Origin: Mycobacterium sp. ST-F2
GTDB lineage: Bacteria > Actinomycetota > Actinomycetes > Mycobacteriales > Mycobacteriaceae
Direction: 5' to 3'
Assembly (NCBI RefSeq): GCF_001905655.1
Contig: NZ_JMHT01000060.1
Coordinates: 1 to 63,339, forward strand
DNA length: 63,339 nucleotides
Below, piece by piece: positions 32,095 through 41,199 of this stretch; the stretch's first letter is position 1; every line of letters begins with the position of its first letter. Both the position numbers and the translations under genes were made by a program. Under the pieces are notes generated by a model that made no database searches, had not been told where the DNA came from, and saw only the letters and a program-made list of their open reading frames with translations.

Positions 32095-33174
32095 TTACCG
32101 CTCGACTTCGGCGTTGCGGATGTAGAGCAGCCGGTCACCGGCGGCAAGTGCGTCGACCTCGGGGGCGTCGACGCGCAGCAGCTGCCCGTCGCGCACCACC
32201 CCGAGCACGATGTCTGAGAGGTGCCGCGGCGAGCCGCCGAGTTCCTTGGCCTCGACCTCACGCTCGGAGATCGCGAAGCCCGCGTCGGGGGTCAGCAGGT
32301 CTTCGACCATCTCCACGACGCTCGGCGTTTGGGTCGCGATGCCCAGCAGCCGGCCGGCGGTCTCCGAGGACACGACCGTCGAGTCCGCGCCCGACTGCCG
32401 CAGCAGATGCTGGTTCTCGGCCTCGCGAGCGGAGGCGACGATCTTGGCCTTCGGTGCCACTTCGCGGGCCGTCAGGGTGACCAGCACGGCGGTGGCGTCC
32501 TTGTCGGTCGCGACCACGATGGACTTCGCATGCTGGGCGCCTGCCAGGCGCAGCACCTCGGACTTGGTGGCGTCACCGACCACGGTGACCAGTCCGGCAG
32601 CGCGGGCCCGGTCCAGTGCGGCCGGGTTCTCGTCGACGACGACGATGTCTCCTGGTGCGACCTCGTCACCGACCATGGCCTGGACCGCGGTGCGGCCCTT
32701 GGTCCCATAACCGACGACGATGGTGTGGTTACGCACGGTGCTCCTCCATCGCTGGATCTTCAAGGCTTGGCGAGACTGCGTCGTGAGCGTCTCGACGGTC
32801 GTACCGATGAGCACGATCAGGAACGCGATCCGCATCGGGGTGATCACCAGGACGTTCACCAGCCGCGCACTCGGGGTGAGCGGCGTGATGTCGCCATAAC
32901 CGGTGGTCGACAGCGATACCGTCGCGTAGTAGATGCAGTCCAGGAGCGACATCTCGTTCTCCTGGGCGTCACGGTAGCCCTCGCGGTCGAGGTACACGAC
33001 GAGCACCGCGGCGGCGAGCACCAGCAGCGCGTAGATGACCCGCCGCACGATCCGACGGATGGGACTGACGAACGCTTCCGGAATCTGCAGCACGTCAACC
33101 AGATCCGCGTTCTGCCGGCTGGTGAGGTTCTGTTCCATCGCGGCCATGCGCCGCGACAATCTAACGCGAGCCAT
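32095..33174 (-). CDS. Potassium channel with RCK/TrkA-N domain (Rv3200c-like)
   Basis: This 359-residue two-helix K+ channel subunit has transmembrane helices at about 43-62 and 107-128. The selectivity filter TTGYGD is at 90-95. A cytosolic RCK N-domain follows (VVGYGTKGRTAVQ, with a VVDENP acidic strand end), and then an RCK C-domain with RDGQLLRVDAP. It resembles MthK/Kch-type ligand-gated channels and matches Rv3200c. An internal Met inside such genes often yields a free RCK subunit; none was assigned here. The nudC start lies 4 bp downstream, so the pair probably share one transcript. Confidence 0.9.
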   Translation of the reverse strand: MARVRLSRRMAAMEQNLTSRQNADLVDVLQIPEAFVSPIRRIVRRVIYALLVLAAAVLVVYLDREGYRDAQENEMSLLDCIYYATVSLSTTGYGDITPLTPSARLVNVLVITPMRIAFLIVLIGTTVETLTTQSRQALKIQRWRSTVRNHTIVVGYGTKGRTAVQAMVGDEVAPGDIVVVDENPAALDRARAAGLVTVVGDATKSEVLRLAGAQHAKSIVVATDKDATAVLVTLTAREVAPKAKIVASAREAENQHLLRQSGADSTVVSSETAGRLLGIATQTPSVVEMVEDLLTPDAGFAISEREVEAKELGGSPRHLSDIVLGVVRDGQLLRVDAPEVDALAAGDRLLYIRNAEVER

Positions 33175-33234
33175 GACGAGCCAATATCTGGCGGAGACTC
33201 ACCACGGGACGGCTCAGCACAGCACTATGTAACC

Positions 33235-33641
33235 ATGACCGCCCCCAGCACTTTGGACAACACCACGCCCAGCCAAGCCACCGCGTACCGAATGGGCGCG
33301 ATGCTCGTCGGAATGGGCACCCTCCATTTCGTCGCCCCAAGCCTTTCGACGGCATCGTCCCTGCGGAACTGCCCGGCACCGCGCGGTTCTACACCTACGC
33401 GTCGGGCGTCGCCGAGGTCGCCACCGGCGCCGCACTGCTCCTGCCGCGTACCCGGAAGCTGGGTGCCCTGGCCGCTGTCGCGCTGTTCATCGGCGTGTTC
33501 CCCGCGAACGTCAACATGGTCCGGCTGTGGTGGCCCAAGGGCTGGCCCGCGCGCATCGCAGCATTGGCCCGGCTGCCGCTGCAGGTGCCGATGGTGACCC
33601 AGGCGCTCAAGGTCTACCGCAACTCACCCGAGTTGAACTAG
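33235..33641 (+). pseudogene. DoxX-like small membrane protein, frameshifted
   Basis: From ATG 33235 the first frame reads MTAPSTLDNTTPSQ, then YRMGAMLVGMGTLHFVAP, and then turns into low-quality sequence. The +2 frame from about 33339 continues smoothly with KPFDGIVPAELPG, ATGAALLLPRTRKLGALAAV and IGVFPANVNMVRLWWPKG, ending NSPELN at 33641. The total length (407 bp) is one base short of a whole number of codons. One base is missing in the run CCCCAA at 33335-33340. The intact product would be about 135 residues with three to four helices, DoxX-like. It is either a recent pseudogene or a sequencing error. Confidence 0.75.
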
Positions 33642-36600
33642 CTCCGCCAGTTCGTCGGCGCCGGGCAGGTCGGTGGGCGCCACCGTCTGCCCGGCCCGCA
33701 CGTAGTGGAAGACCGCCCGCACCGAGTCGACGGGCACGCCCTGGATGGACGACCAGGCCAGGCGGTACACCGCCAGCTGAATAGCCTTGTTGCGCAGCGT
33801 TTCCGGAGTGGTCGGCGGATCGCCGGTCTTCCAGTCCAGCACGGTGAAGCCGCCGTCGGAGTCGGCGAACACCGCGTCGATACGGCCGCGGACCACACGG
33901 TCACCGATCACCATGTCGAACGGCACCTCGACGTCCATCGGGGTCCGGGCCGCCCACTCCGACAAGGCGAACGACGCCTGCAGGTCGGCCAGTTCCTCGG
34001 CGACGGCCTGCCCCAGCTCGGCGTCGACCGCGCCCGGCAGGTCATCGAGGTCGAATAACCGCTCGGCCGAGAAGTACCGCTGCACCCAGTCGTGAAACGC
34101 GGTGCCCAACAACGCCTGGGGGTCCGGCCGGGACGGCAGACGGCGCTGCAACCGTTGGAGGGCGCCGGACCGGTCGCTGCCCAGATCGACCAACGTGCTG
34201 ACCGACAGCTGGGGAGGCAGCTCGACGGGGGCACGCTCCTGGCTGCGCGCGCGCTCGGCCAACAGGGCGTCGACGTCGGCGGACCAACCATGCCTGTCGT
34301 CGGAATCGACGTCGCGGGCGGCAGTGAACGCCTCGGCAACCAGGGCCGCGCCCCGGTCGACATCAGCGCGGCGGGTACCGGCCGGGTCGACGGGCCAGAC
34401 ACATTCGACGACGTTGTCACGCAACGGATTGACGGCGCTCTCGGGCGGAGCGGGGGCCCACTGCTCGATCTCGCCGCAGGGGTCACCCTCCTCGGCGGCG
34501 CGGTCGATGATGTCGCGCATCTCGACGAGGAAGTCGGACGGCCCGGCCGGCTTCGCTGCCGTTGTGCCCCAGTGGTGGCCCGACAACAGCAGGGTGTCCT
34601 CCGCGCGGGTGAGCGCCACGTAGAGCAGCCGACGCTCCTCGTCGGTACGCCGCTGCGCGAGCATGTCCTTGTGCGCGGCGATCTTGTCCGCCAACACTTT
34701 CCGGTCGTTGACGTCGGACGTGTCGAGCACCGGCACCCCGTGCTCGGACAGCTCGGCGCGGTCACCGCGCAGCAGCGGCGGCAGGTCACCCGCATCGGTG
34801 AGCCAGGTGCGCTGCGACGCGGTCGACGGGAACACCCGCGCCACCAGGTGCGGGACGGCGACGATCTGCCATTCCAGCCCCTTGGCCGCGTGGACCGTCA
34901 GGATCTGCACCCGGTCCGAGGCCACCGTCACCTGCGCAGGTGCCAGCCCGTTCTCCACTTCCGCGGCCGCGGTCAGGTACGCCAGCAGGCCGACGATGGG
35001 CGCTGACGCGTCGGCGTCGCCGGCCGGCCGGGCGGCGTACCCGGCGACGACGTCGGCGAAGGCATCGAGGTGCTCGGTACCCCGCCAGCCCTCGGAAACC
35101 CCACTGGCAGCGCGGGTTTCGGCGTCGATCCCCAGCACCCGCCGCACTTCGGCGACCAGGTCCGGCAGTGGCTGATGCAGATGTGCGCGCAGCTGACTCA
35201 GTTCAGCGGCCAGGGCCAGGAGCCGGCGGTGCCCTTCCGGGGAGTAGCGGGCCGCAGGCCCGGGATCGCTGATCGCGTCGGCGAGGCAGGCGTGGTCGGC
35301 GTCGGGGGCGAGCTGCGCGACGGCCTGTTCGGCGGCCGATCCGGACGTGTGCGCCTCGGGCGCGTCGAGTTCCGACGCGCGGCGCCACAGTGCGGCCAGA
35401 TCGGCGGCACCGAAGCGCCACCGGGCACTGGTGAGCACACGCATCGCGGCGACACCGGCGGTCGGCTCGGCGACCAGGCGCAGCATCGCGACCACGTCGG
35501 CGACCTCGGGGATGGCCAGCAGCCCGGCCAGACCGACCACCTCGACGGGCACGCCGCGGGCAGTCAGCGCCTCGGCGATGGGCGCGGCGTCGGCGTTGCG
35601 GCGCACCAGAACCGCGGCCGTCGGCACGGGCGCCCCGGCAGCCACCGCACCGTGGTATCGGCGGGCGAGGTGATCGGCGACCCAGTCACGTTCGGCGACA
35701 ACATCATTCAGCAACGCGCACTGGATGGTTCCCGGTTCGGCGCCCGGCCGCGGCAGCAGCTCGCGCACGCTCACACTGCGGCGGCGGGCCTCGGCGGACA
35801 CCTCGTTGGCCAGCTTGAGGGCCCGCGGCGGATTGCGCCAACTGGTCCGTAGTTCCAGGGTGGGTGCGGGTGAGCCGTCGGACAGCCGGAAGTCGGTGGT
35901 GAACCGCGGCAGGTTGGTCGCCGAGGCGCCACGCCAGCCGTAGATCGACTGGATGGGGTCCCCGACCGCCGTCAGCGCGAGACCGTCGTCGACGCCGCCG
36001 CCGAAGAGCGAGGACAGCGCCACCCGCTGGGCGTGCCCGGTGTCCTGATATTCGTCGAGCAGCACCACGCGATACCGCTCCCGGAGCTGCGCGCCGACCT
36101 GTGGGAAACGCTCGGCCAGGCGGGCCGCGGCAGACATCTGGCTGCCGAAGTCCATCACCTGCGCATCGCGCATCCGCTGGTGCACCGCGTCGATCAGCGG
36201 CACCAGCTCGGCCCGCTCGGTCTGAGTGGCGAGCAGATTCAACAGCCACTGTGTCGGACCGCCACGCTGGCCCGGTCCCGCCGGAAGCGTGTGGATGAGC
36301 CGCTCCAGCTCCTGATGCGTGTCGCGGACGGCGTCGGTGTCGACGAGATGCTCGGACAGCTGACCGGCCAGGCGCAGCACCATCTGGGTGACAGCAGCCG
36401 GTGACTTGTCGGTCTGCAACTGCCTCGGAAAATCGGACACCACCCGAAAAGCCAACTGCCACATCTCGGTTTCGGTGACGAGCCGGGTGGCCGGCTCGAT
36501 GGGCAGCAGCAGCCCGTACTCGCGCAGCAAGGTGCCGGCGAAGGCGTGGTAGGTGCTGACGGTGGCGTGCTCGTCGGCCAGGGACACCCCGGGCAGCAGG

Positions 36601-36881
36601 CCCGAACCAGCGAGCCGGGCCAGCCGGGTGCGCACGCGGCGCAACAGCTGTCCGGCGGCCTTGCGGGTGAACGTCAATCCCAGTACCTGCGACGGCGTGG
36701 CATAGCCGTTGGCCACCAGCCACACCACGCGCGCGGCCATGGTCTCGGTCTTCCCGGCGCCGGCCCCGGCGATCACCACCAGCGGTCCCGGCGGCGCGGC
36801 GATGACCGCGGCCTGCTCGTCGGTCGGAGTGAACAGCCCGAGCGCTTCGGCCAGGTCGGCAGGGCTGTACGTCACGGACAT
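33624..36881 (-). CDS. adnB: AdnB subunit of the AdnAB helicase-nuclease
   Basis: I start it at ATG 36881, overlapping the adnA stop by 10 bp; the longer frame is unsupported. The 1,085-residue protein has an N-terminal UvrD-like motor with Walker A GAGAGKT at 39-45, DEYQDTGHAQR and GDPIQSIYGWRGAS. Motif V is QILTVHAAKGLEWQ and motif VI LLYVALTRAEDTL. The C-terminal RecB-type nuclease has LLGTAFHDWVQR, FTVLDWKTGD and QLAVYRLAW. AdnAB resects double-strand breaks in mycobacteria; AdnB is the lead motor. It corresponds to Rv3201c. The C-terminus overlaps the convergent DoxX-like remnant by 18 bp. Confidence 0.94.
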   Translation of the reverse strand: MSVTYSPADLAEALGLFTPTDEQAAVIAAPPGPLVVIAGAGAGKTETMAARVVWLVANGYATPSQVLGLTFTRKAAGQLLRRVRTRLARLAGSGLLPGVSLADEHATVSTYHAFAGTLLREYGLLLPIEPATRLVTETEMWQLAFRVVSDFPRQLQTDKSPAAVTQMVLRLAGQLSEHLVDTDAVRDTHQELERLIHTLPAGPGQRGGPTQWLLNLLATQTERAELVPLIDAVHQRMRDAQVMDFGSQMSAAARLAERFPQVGAQLRERYRVVLLDEYQDTGHAQRVALSSLFGGGVDDGLALTAVGDPIQSIYGWRGASATNLPRFTTDFRLSDGSPAPTLELRTSWRNPPRALKLANEVSAEARRRSVSVRELLPRPGAEPGTIQCALLNDVVAERDWVADHLARRYHGAVAAGAPVPTAAVLVRRNADAAPIAEALTARGVPVEVVGLAGLLAIPEVADVVAMLRLVAEPTAGVAAMRVLTSARWRFGAADLAALWRRASELDAPEAHTSGSAAEQAVAQLAPDADHACLADAISDPGPAARYSPEGHRRLLALAAELSQLRAHLHQPLPDLVAEVRRVLGIDAETRAASGVSEGWRGTEHLDAFADVVAGYAARPAGDADASAPIVGLLAYLTAAAEVENGLAPAQVTVASDRVQILTVHAAKGLEWQIVAVPHLVARVFPSTASQRTWLTDAGDLPPLLRGDRAELSEHGVPVLDTSDVNDRKVLADKIAAHKDMLAQRRTDEERRLLYVALTRAEDTLLLSGHHWGTTAAKPAGPSDFLVEMRDIIDRAAEEGDPCGEIEQWAPAPPESAVNPLRDNVVECVWPVDPAGTRRADVDRGAALVAEAFTAARDVDSDDRHGWSADVDALLAERARSQERAPVELPPQLSVSTLVDLGSDRSGALQRLQRRLPSRPDPQALLGTAFHDWVQRYFSAERLFDLDDLPGAVDAELGQAVAEELADLQASFALSEWAARTPMDVEVPFDMVIGDRVVRGRIDAVFADSDGGFTVLDWKTGDPPTTPETLRNKAIQLAVYRLAWSSIQGVPVDSVRAVFHYVRAGQTVAPTDLPGADELAELVQLG

Positions 36882-39800
36882 GCCACCTTCGTACCTTGCG
36901 CCGGGCACATGGCCCGCACCGGGCACGTCGCACACCCGGAGCCGGCGCGCGCGACGAAGTGCGGCCCGGCCGTCGCCGCGGCAGCATCGGTGACCTTCTG
37001 CCGCCACTGTGCCTGCGCAGTCTCCCCCATCGGATCCTGCTCGCGTTCGGTGGCGCCGGTCTTGGCCGGCTTGGCCGGATACACCAGCCGGCCACCGCCG
37101 GGCTGATCACCATGTGGCACAACACCTTCGGCGATGGCCAGCTGATACAGCGCGAGCTGAGCATGCTGCTGGGCATCGGCCTTGGTGGCCGGGCTCTTGC
37201 CGGTCTTGACGTCGACCACGACGAGCCGGCCGTCGCGGTCGCGTTCCAGTCGGTCGATACGGCCTTTCACCTGTACCTGCGGGCCCCCATCGGCGATCAC
37301 GCCGATGACCTCAAGTTCGGTGCCGACCTCGGTCAGTTCACCGCGGGTCTCCTGCCGCCACGTCGTGAACGTCGCCAGCATGGCGCGGTACCGCTCCAGC
37401 TCGTTGTCGGCATACCAGTTCGAGTCGAAAGGCAGCTGCTGCCAAACCTTTTCGAGTTCGTTCCGCAGCTGGGCCTCGCTGCGACCCGAATCGGCAACCA
37501 GGGCATGCACCAGCGAGCCCAACGCCGACCGCAGGTCCCGGCCGTCGCTGCCGCCGTGGCGCTCCAGCATCCAGCGCAGCGGGCACTCGGTCAAGGTCTG
37601 CACGGTCGACGGCGTCACCGTCACGGTGTGGTCATCGCCCGACCACAGCGGCTCGACAGTGGACAATTCGGTACTGGCGTACCACTGCGCCGGATCCGCA
37701 CCGGGCACGCCGGCCTCCGCCAACCGCGCCAATTGCGCTGCCGCACACAGCCGATCGGTCTCCTCAACCGCGCCGTCGGGGGCGCACACCACCGACCGCA
37801 ACCGGCCGACCAGCGCCGACGGGGACAGGACCGCAGGGGCGTGCACCGGGAGCTCGTCGGCGTCGGGATCGGTACCGCCGGCGAGCGCCGCCAGCTCTTC
37901 GAAGAAGGTCGACGGCAGCAGAGCCTCGTCACCGTTGTCGCTGTCGACGGCCGTCACCAGCACCCGCTTGCGGGCCCGGCCCAGAGCCGCGACCAGCAGC
38001 CGGCGTTCCTCGGCCAACAGCGGCGCGGTGGCCGACATGCCGCGCACATCGCCCACCCCGTCGACGATGTCGAGCAGCTGCTGGGTGCCGAGCACGCCGC
38101 CGCGCGGAACGGTGTTGGGCCACAACCCTTCCTGCAGACCCGCGATGACCACGAAGTCCCATTCCCGGCCGAGGGCGGCGTGCGCGCTCACCAGCGCCAC
38201 CTCGTCGGTCTCGGGGCGCTCGGGGGCCGAACCCGACCACGACAGGGCGCGGACATGGTCGATCAAGCCCGTGAGGGACGCGGCGGCCGTGCGGGCCACG
38301 TACTGGTCGGCGGTGTCGAACAGCGCCGTGACGGCATCCAGGTCGGCATTGGCCGCGACCCCGGCCGCGCCCGGGCGTCCCGCCGCGGCCTGCCACCGGC
38401 GCGACAACCCACTGGCATGCCAGGCCTGCCACAGCACGAACCGCGGGTCCTGGCCCCCTGCCGCGGAGCGGCCCTTGTCTACCGTCACCGACCGGCGCGC
38501 CGCATCGAGGACCGCCCGGACCCGGCGCACCGGGCGGGCCAGCTGGTCGGGCAGCGGCTGGTCGCTGCCCTCGGTCAGCGTCTCGACGAGCAGCTCACCG
38601 AACTCACGGCCACTGCCGTCGGCGCGGCGCAGGGCGCGCCGCAACTGGCGCAGCGACACCGGGTCGACCCGGCCGATGGGCCCTGTCAGCAAGGCCAGTG
38701 CCCGGTCACCGGTGAGCTGGTCGGCGATGCAGTCCAGCGCCGTGAGCAGCGCGCCGACCGCCGGATGCTGGGCGGGCGGCGTGGTGTCGGCCTGCTGCTG
38801 CACCGGTACCCCGGCCGCGGTCAGGGCCCGGGCCAGCGCTGTCCCGGTCCGCGGCACCGAGCGCACGATGACGGCCATCTGCGACCACGGCACGCCGTCG
38901 ACCAGGTGCGCGCGGCGCAGGGCGTCGGCGATCAGCGCGGATTCGGCATGCGGAGAACCGGCGACGCGCACCGTGAGGGAGCCGAGCTCGTCGGTCGGCG
39001 CGGCTGTCAGCGCCCGGGATGCGTCCACGCCGGGCAGGCGCCGCGCGACGGCCGCGACCGCCCCGGCCACGGCGGGCGCACATCGGTAGGACTCTGTCAG
39101 CACTACCTGCGGCTGGTCCTCGGGGCCGTACAACAGCGTCGGCTCGGCGCCGCGGTAGCCGAAGACCGTCTGGCTCGGATCACCGGCGATCACGGTCAGC
39201 TGGGCGCCGGCCGCCAGCACCCGAACCAGCAGCGCGGCCTGAGGATCGAGGTGCTGGGCATCGTCGACGAGCAGCAGCTTGATCCGGGTGCGCTCGGCGT
39301 CGAGCAGGGCAGGATCGACGGCGAAGGCTTCGAGTGCGGCGCCGACCAGCTCGGCCGCGCCCAGCGCCGGCACCGTCGCCTGCGGAGCGGCCATGCCGAC
39401 GGCGCTGCGCAGCAGCATCACCTGCTCGTAGACATGCGCGAACCGGGCCGCGGCCACCCACTCCGGACGCCCGGCCTTGCGCCCGATGCGGCGCAGATCC
39501 GCGGGATCGACGCCGCGTTCGGTGCAGCGGGCCAACAGGTCCCGCAATTCGGTGGCGAACCCCGCGGTGCCCAGTGCCGGCCGCAGGTGCAGCGGCCAGT
39601 CCACGCTCGCCTCGTCGCCGTCCTCGAGGTCACCGGCGAGGAGTTCGCGGATGATGCCGTCCTGCTCGGCGCTGGTGATCAGCCGCGGCGGCGGGTCACC
39701 AGCGCGCTGCGCGGCCTGCCGCAACACGGCGAACGCGTAGGAGTGCAGCGTGCGGACCAGCGGCTCCCGGGTGACCTGGCCGGTGTCGCCCAGCAGCGCC

Positions 39801-40027
39801 GACGTGATGGCGCCGCGGGCCCGGCTGCCCAGACGTGCCGAACCCGTCAGCAGCAGCACCGACTCCGGGTCGGTCCCGGCCGCGATATGCGTTGCCGCCG
39901 TATGGATCAGCAGCTCGGTCTTCCCGGTTCCGGGGCCGCCCAGCACCCGTACGACACCGCGCTGCCCGGGCTCGGTCAGGGCATTAACCGAGCCGGGCGC
40001 GGTGAGTGCGGAGTGCGGGGCGGCCAT
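36872..40027 (-). CDS. adnA: AdnA subunit of the AdnAB helicase-nuclease
   Basis: The start is ATG 40027 (MAAPHSALTA), giving 1,051 residues. The motor domain has Walker A GGPGTGKT at 30-37, LLLVDDAQHLDPQ and GDPSQTVFGYRGAEP. The C-terminal nuclease has RLVVVDVKTGKSP and a four-cysteine 4Fe-4S cluster, one Cys in TECPLRWML and three in GCATCPVRAMC, as in AddB/AdnA. It forms a heterodimer with AdnB for ATP-dependent end resection. A leaderless start is possible, since a -10-like TTGCAT lies 8 bp upstream of the ATG. It corresponds to Rv3202c and is divergent from lipV. Confidence 0.94.
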   Translation of the reverse strand: MAAPHSALTAPGSVNALTEPGQRGVVRVLGGPGTGKTELLIHTAATHIAAGTDPESVLLLTGSARLGSRARGAITSALLGDTGQVTREPLVRTLHSYAFAVLRQAAQRAGDPPPRLITSAEQDGIIRELLAGDLEDGDEASVDWPLHLRPALGTAGFATELRDLLARCTERGVDPADLRRIGRKAGRPEWVAAARFAHVYEQVMLLRSAVGMAAPQATVPALGAAELVGAALEAFAVDPALLDAERTRIKLLLVDDAQHLDPQAALLVRVLAAGAQLTVIAGDPSQTVFGYRGAEPTLLYGPEDQPQVVLTESYRCAPAVAGAVAAVARRLPGVDASRALTAAPTDELGSLTVRVAGSPHAESALIADALRRAHLVDGVPWSQMAVIVRSVPRTGTALARALTAAGVPVQQQADTTPPAQHPAVGALLTALDCIADQLTGDRALALLTGPIGRVDPVSLRQLRRALRRADGSGREFGELLVETLTEGSDQPLPDQLARPVRRVRAVLDAARRSVTVDKGRSAAGGQDPRFVLWQAWHASGLSRRWQAAAGRPGAAGVAANADLDAVTALFDTADQYVARTAAASLTGLIDHVRALSWSGSAPERPETDEVALVSAHAALGREWDFVVIAGLQEGLWPNTVPRGGVLGTQQLLDIVDGVGDVRGMSATAPLLAEERRLLVAALGRARKRVLVTAVDSDNGDEALLPSTFFEELAALAGGTDPDADELPVHAPAVLSPSALVGRLRSVVCAPDGAVEETDRLCAAAQLARLAEAGVPGADPAQWYASTELSTVEPLWSGDDHTVTVTPSTVQTLTECPLRWMLERHGGSDGRDLRSALGSLVHALVADSGRSEAQLRNELEKVWQQLPFDSNWYADNELERYRAMLATFTTWRQETRGELTEVGTELEVIGVIADGGPQVQVKGRIDRLERDRDGRLVVVDVKTGKSPATKADAQQHAQLALYQLAIAEGVVPHGDQPGGGRLVYPAKPAKTGATEREQDPMGETAQAQWRQKVTDAAAATAGPHFVARAGSGCATCPVRAMCPAQGTKVACP

Positions 40028-40085
40028 GGCAGGAATGCAACCACGGGGGTACGACAAATCCGGCCGACGGCGACGTCGGGCCGGA

Positions 40086-40892
40086 ATGTCTGGCAGCATC
40101 AACGGCGTGAGCTTGCAGGTGTACCGCTACGGACCGGCGCGACCGGCGCAGATCCTCGCCCTCCACGGCCTGACGGGCCACGGCAAGCGCTGGCAGACAC
40201 TGGCGGACGGGTATCTGCCCGAATACGCCGTGCTGGCACCGGATCTCCTGGGGCATGGCCATTCGTCCTGGGCCGCGCCGTGGAACATCGACGAGAACGT
40301 CGCCGCCCTGGCCGCCCTTCTCGAGGAGGAAGCCGACGGTCCCGTGGTCGTGGTGGCGCATTCGTTTGGCGGCGCGATAGCGCTCAACCTCGCTGCCGCC
40401 CATCCGAACCTGGTGTCGGGCCTGGTGCTGTTGGACCCGGCGACGGGGCTGGACGGCAGCTGGATGAGCGAGATCGCCGACGCCATGCTCGGTTCCCCCG
40501 ACTACCCGGACCGCCAGGAGGCCCACGCCGAGAAGGTGAACGGATCGTGGGGCGAGGTCTCGGCGAAGTACCCGGAGGAGCTCGAACGCGACCTGGACGA
40601 GCACCTGGTCGCCCTGCCCGGCGGACGCGTCGGCTGGCGAATCAGCCTGCCCGCCATGATGTCCTACTGGAGTGAGCTGGCCCGCCCGATCGTGTTGCCG
40701 CCGCAGGGCACACCGACGACGCTGGTCCTGGCGAAGCAGACCCACCCCGCCTATGTGACCGGTGAGCTGGTGTCCGGTTTGCAGGCGCGCCTCGGCGCCG
40801 ATTTCGTGCTGACCGAATTCGATTGCGACCACATGGTGCCGCACGCCATGCCCGCCGAAACCGCCGACGTGATCCGGCGCCACCTGGTCTGA
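40086..40892 (+). CDS. lipV: Alpha/beta hydrolase, LipV-type
   Basis: The 268-residue alpha/beta-hydrolase has the oxyanion motif LHGLTGHG near 26, nucleophile Ser93 in AHSFGG and the C-terminal His249 in DCDHMVPH. A lid region lies around residues 125-205. It matches Rv3203 (lipV), a cytosolic lipase/esterase. The ATG at 40086 is used; a GTG seven codons later is an alternative. It is divergent from adnA, and the alkyltransferase-like gene starts 2 bp after its stop. Confidence 0.87.
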   Translation: MSGSINGVSLQVYRYGPARPAQILALHGLTGHGKRWQTLADGYLPEYAVLAPDLLGHGHSSWAAPWNIDENVAALAALLEEEADGPVVVVAHSFGGAIALNLAAAHPNLVSGLVLLDPATGLDGSWMSEIADAMLGSPDYPDRQEAHAEKVNGSWGEVSAKYPEELERDLDEHLVALPGGRVGWRISLPAMMSYWSELARPIVLPPQGTPTTLVLAKQTHPAYVTGELVSGLQARLGADFVLTEFDCDHMVPHAMPAETADVIRRHLV

Positions 40893-40894
40893 TC

Positions 40895-41191
40895 ATGGCC
40901 GCTGTCACCGACGAACAGGTGGAGAAGGTGCGCGGCCTCGTCGCCTCGATACCGTCCGGCAAGGTGTCGACCTACGGCGACATCGCCGACGCCGCAGGGC
41001 TTTCCAGCCCGCGGATCGTCGGCTGGATCATGCGGACCGATTCCTCGGACCTGCCCTGGCATCGGGTGATCAGCGCGTCGGGCCGGCCGGCAGCGCATCT
41101 GGCGACGCGGCAGTTGGAAAGGCTGCGGGCCGAGGGCGTGCTGGCCGTCGACGGCCGGGTTCGGTTGCGGGAGTACCGGCACGAGTTCTGA
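40895..41191 (+). CDS. Alkyltransferase-like protein (ATL)
   Basis: This 98-residue protein is homologous to the C-terminal domain of O6-alkylguanine-DNA alkyltransferases (IPSGKVSTYGDIADAAG, HTH arginine-finger region). The catalytic PCHR is replaced by PWHR at about 54-57, so the alkyl acceptor cysteine is a tryptophan. Such ATL proteins bind O6-alkylguanine without transferring the alkyl group and hand the lesion to nucleotide excision repair. It matches Rv3204. It follows lipV by 2 bp and is near adnAB and uvrD2. Confidence 0.9.
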   Translation: MAAVTDEQVEKVRGLVASIPSGKVSTYGDIADAAGLSSPRIVGWIMRTDSSDLPWHRVISASGRPAAHLATRQLERLRAEGVLAVDGRVRLREYRHEF

Positions 41192-41199
41192 GGTGGACC

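Noticed and set aside
36896..40675. A 1,259-codon plus-strand open frame
   Set aside because: It is antisense to adnA, extremely Arg/Gly/Gln-rich, and shows no motifs; typical shadow of high-GC coding sequence.
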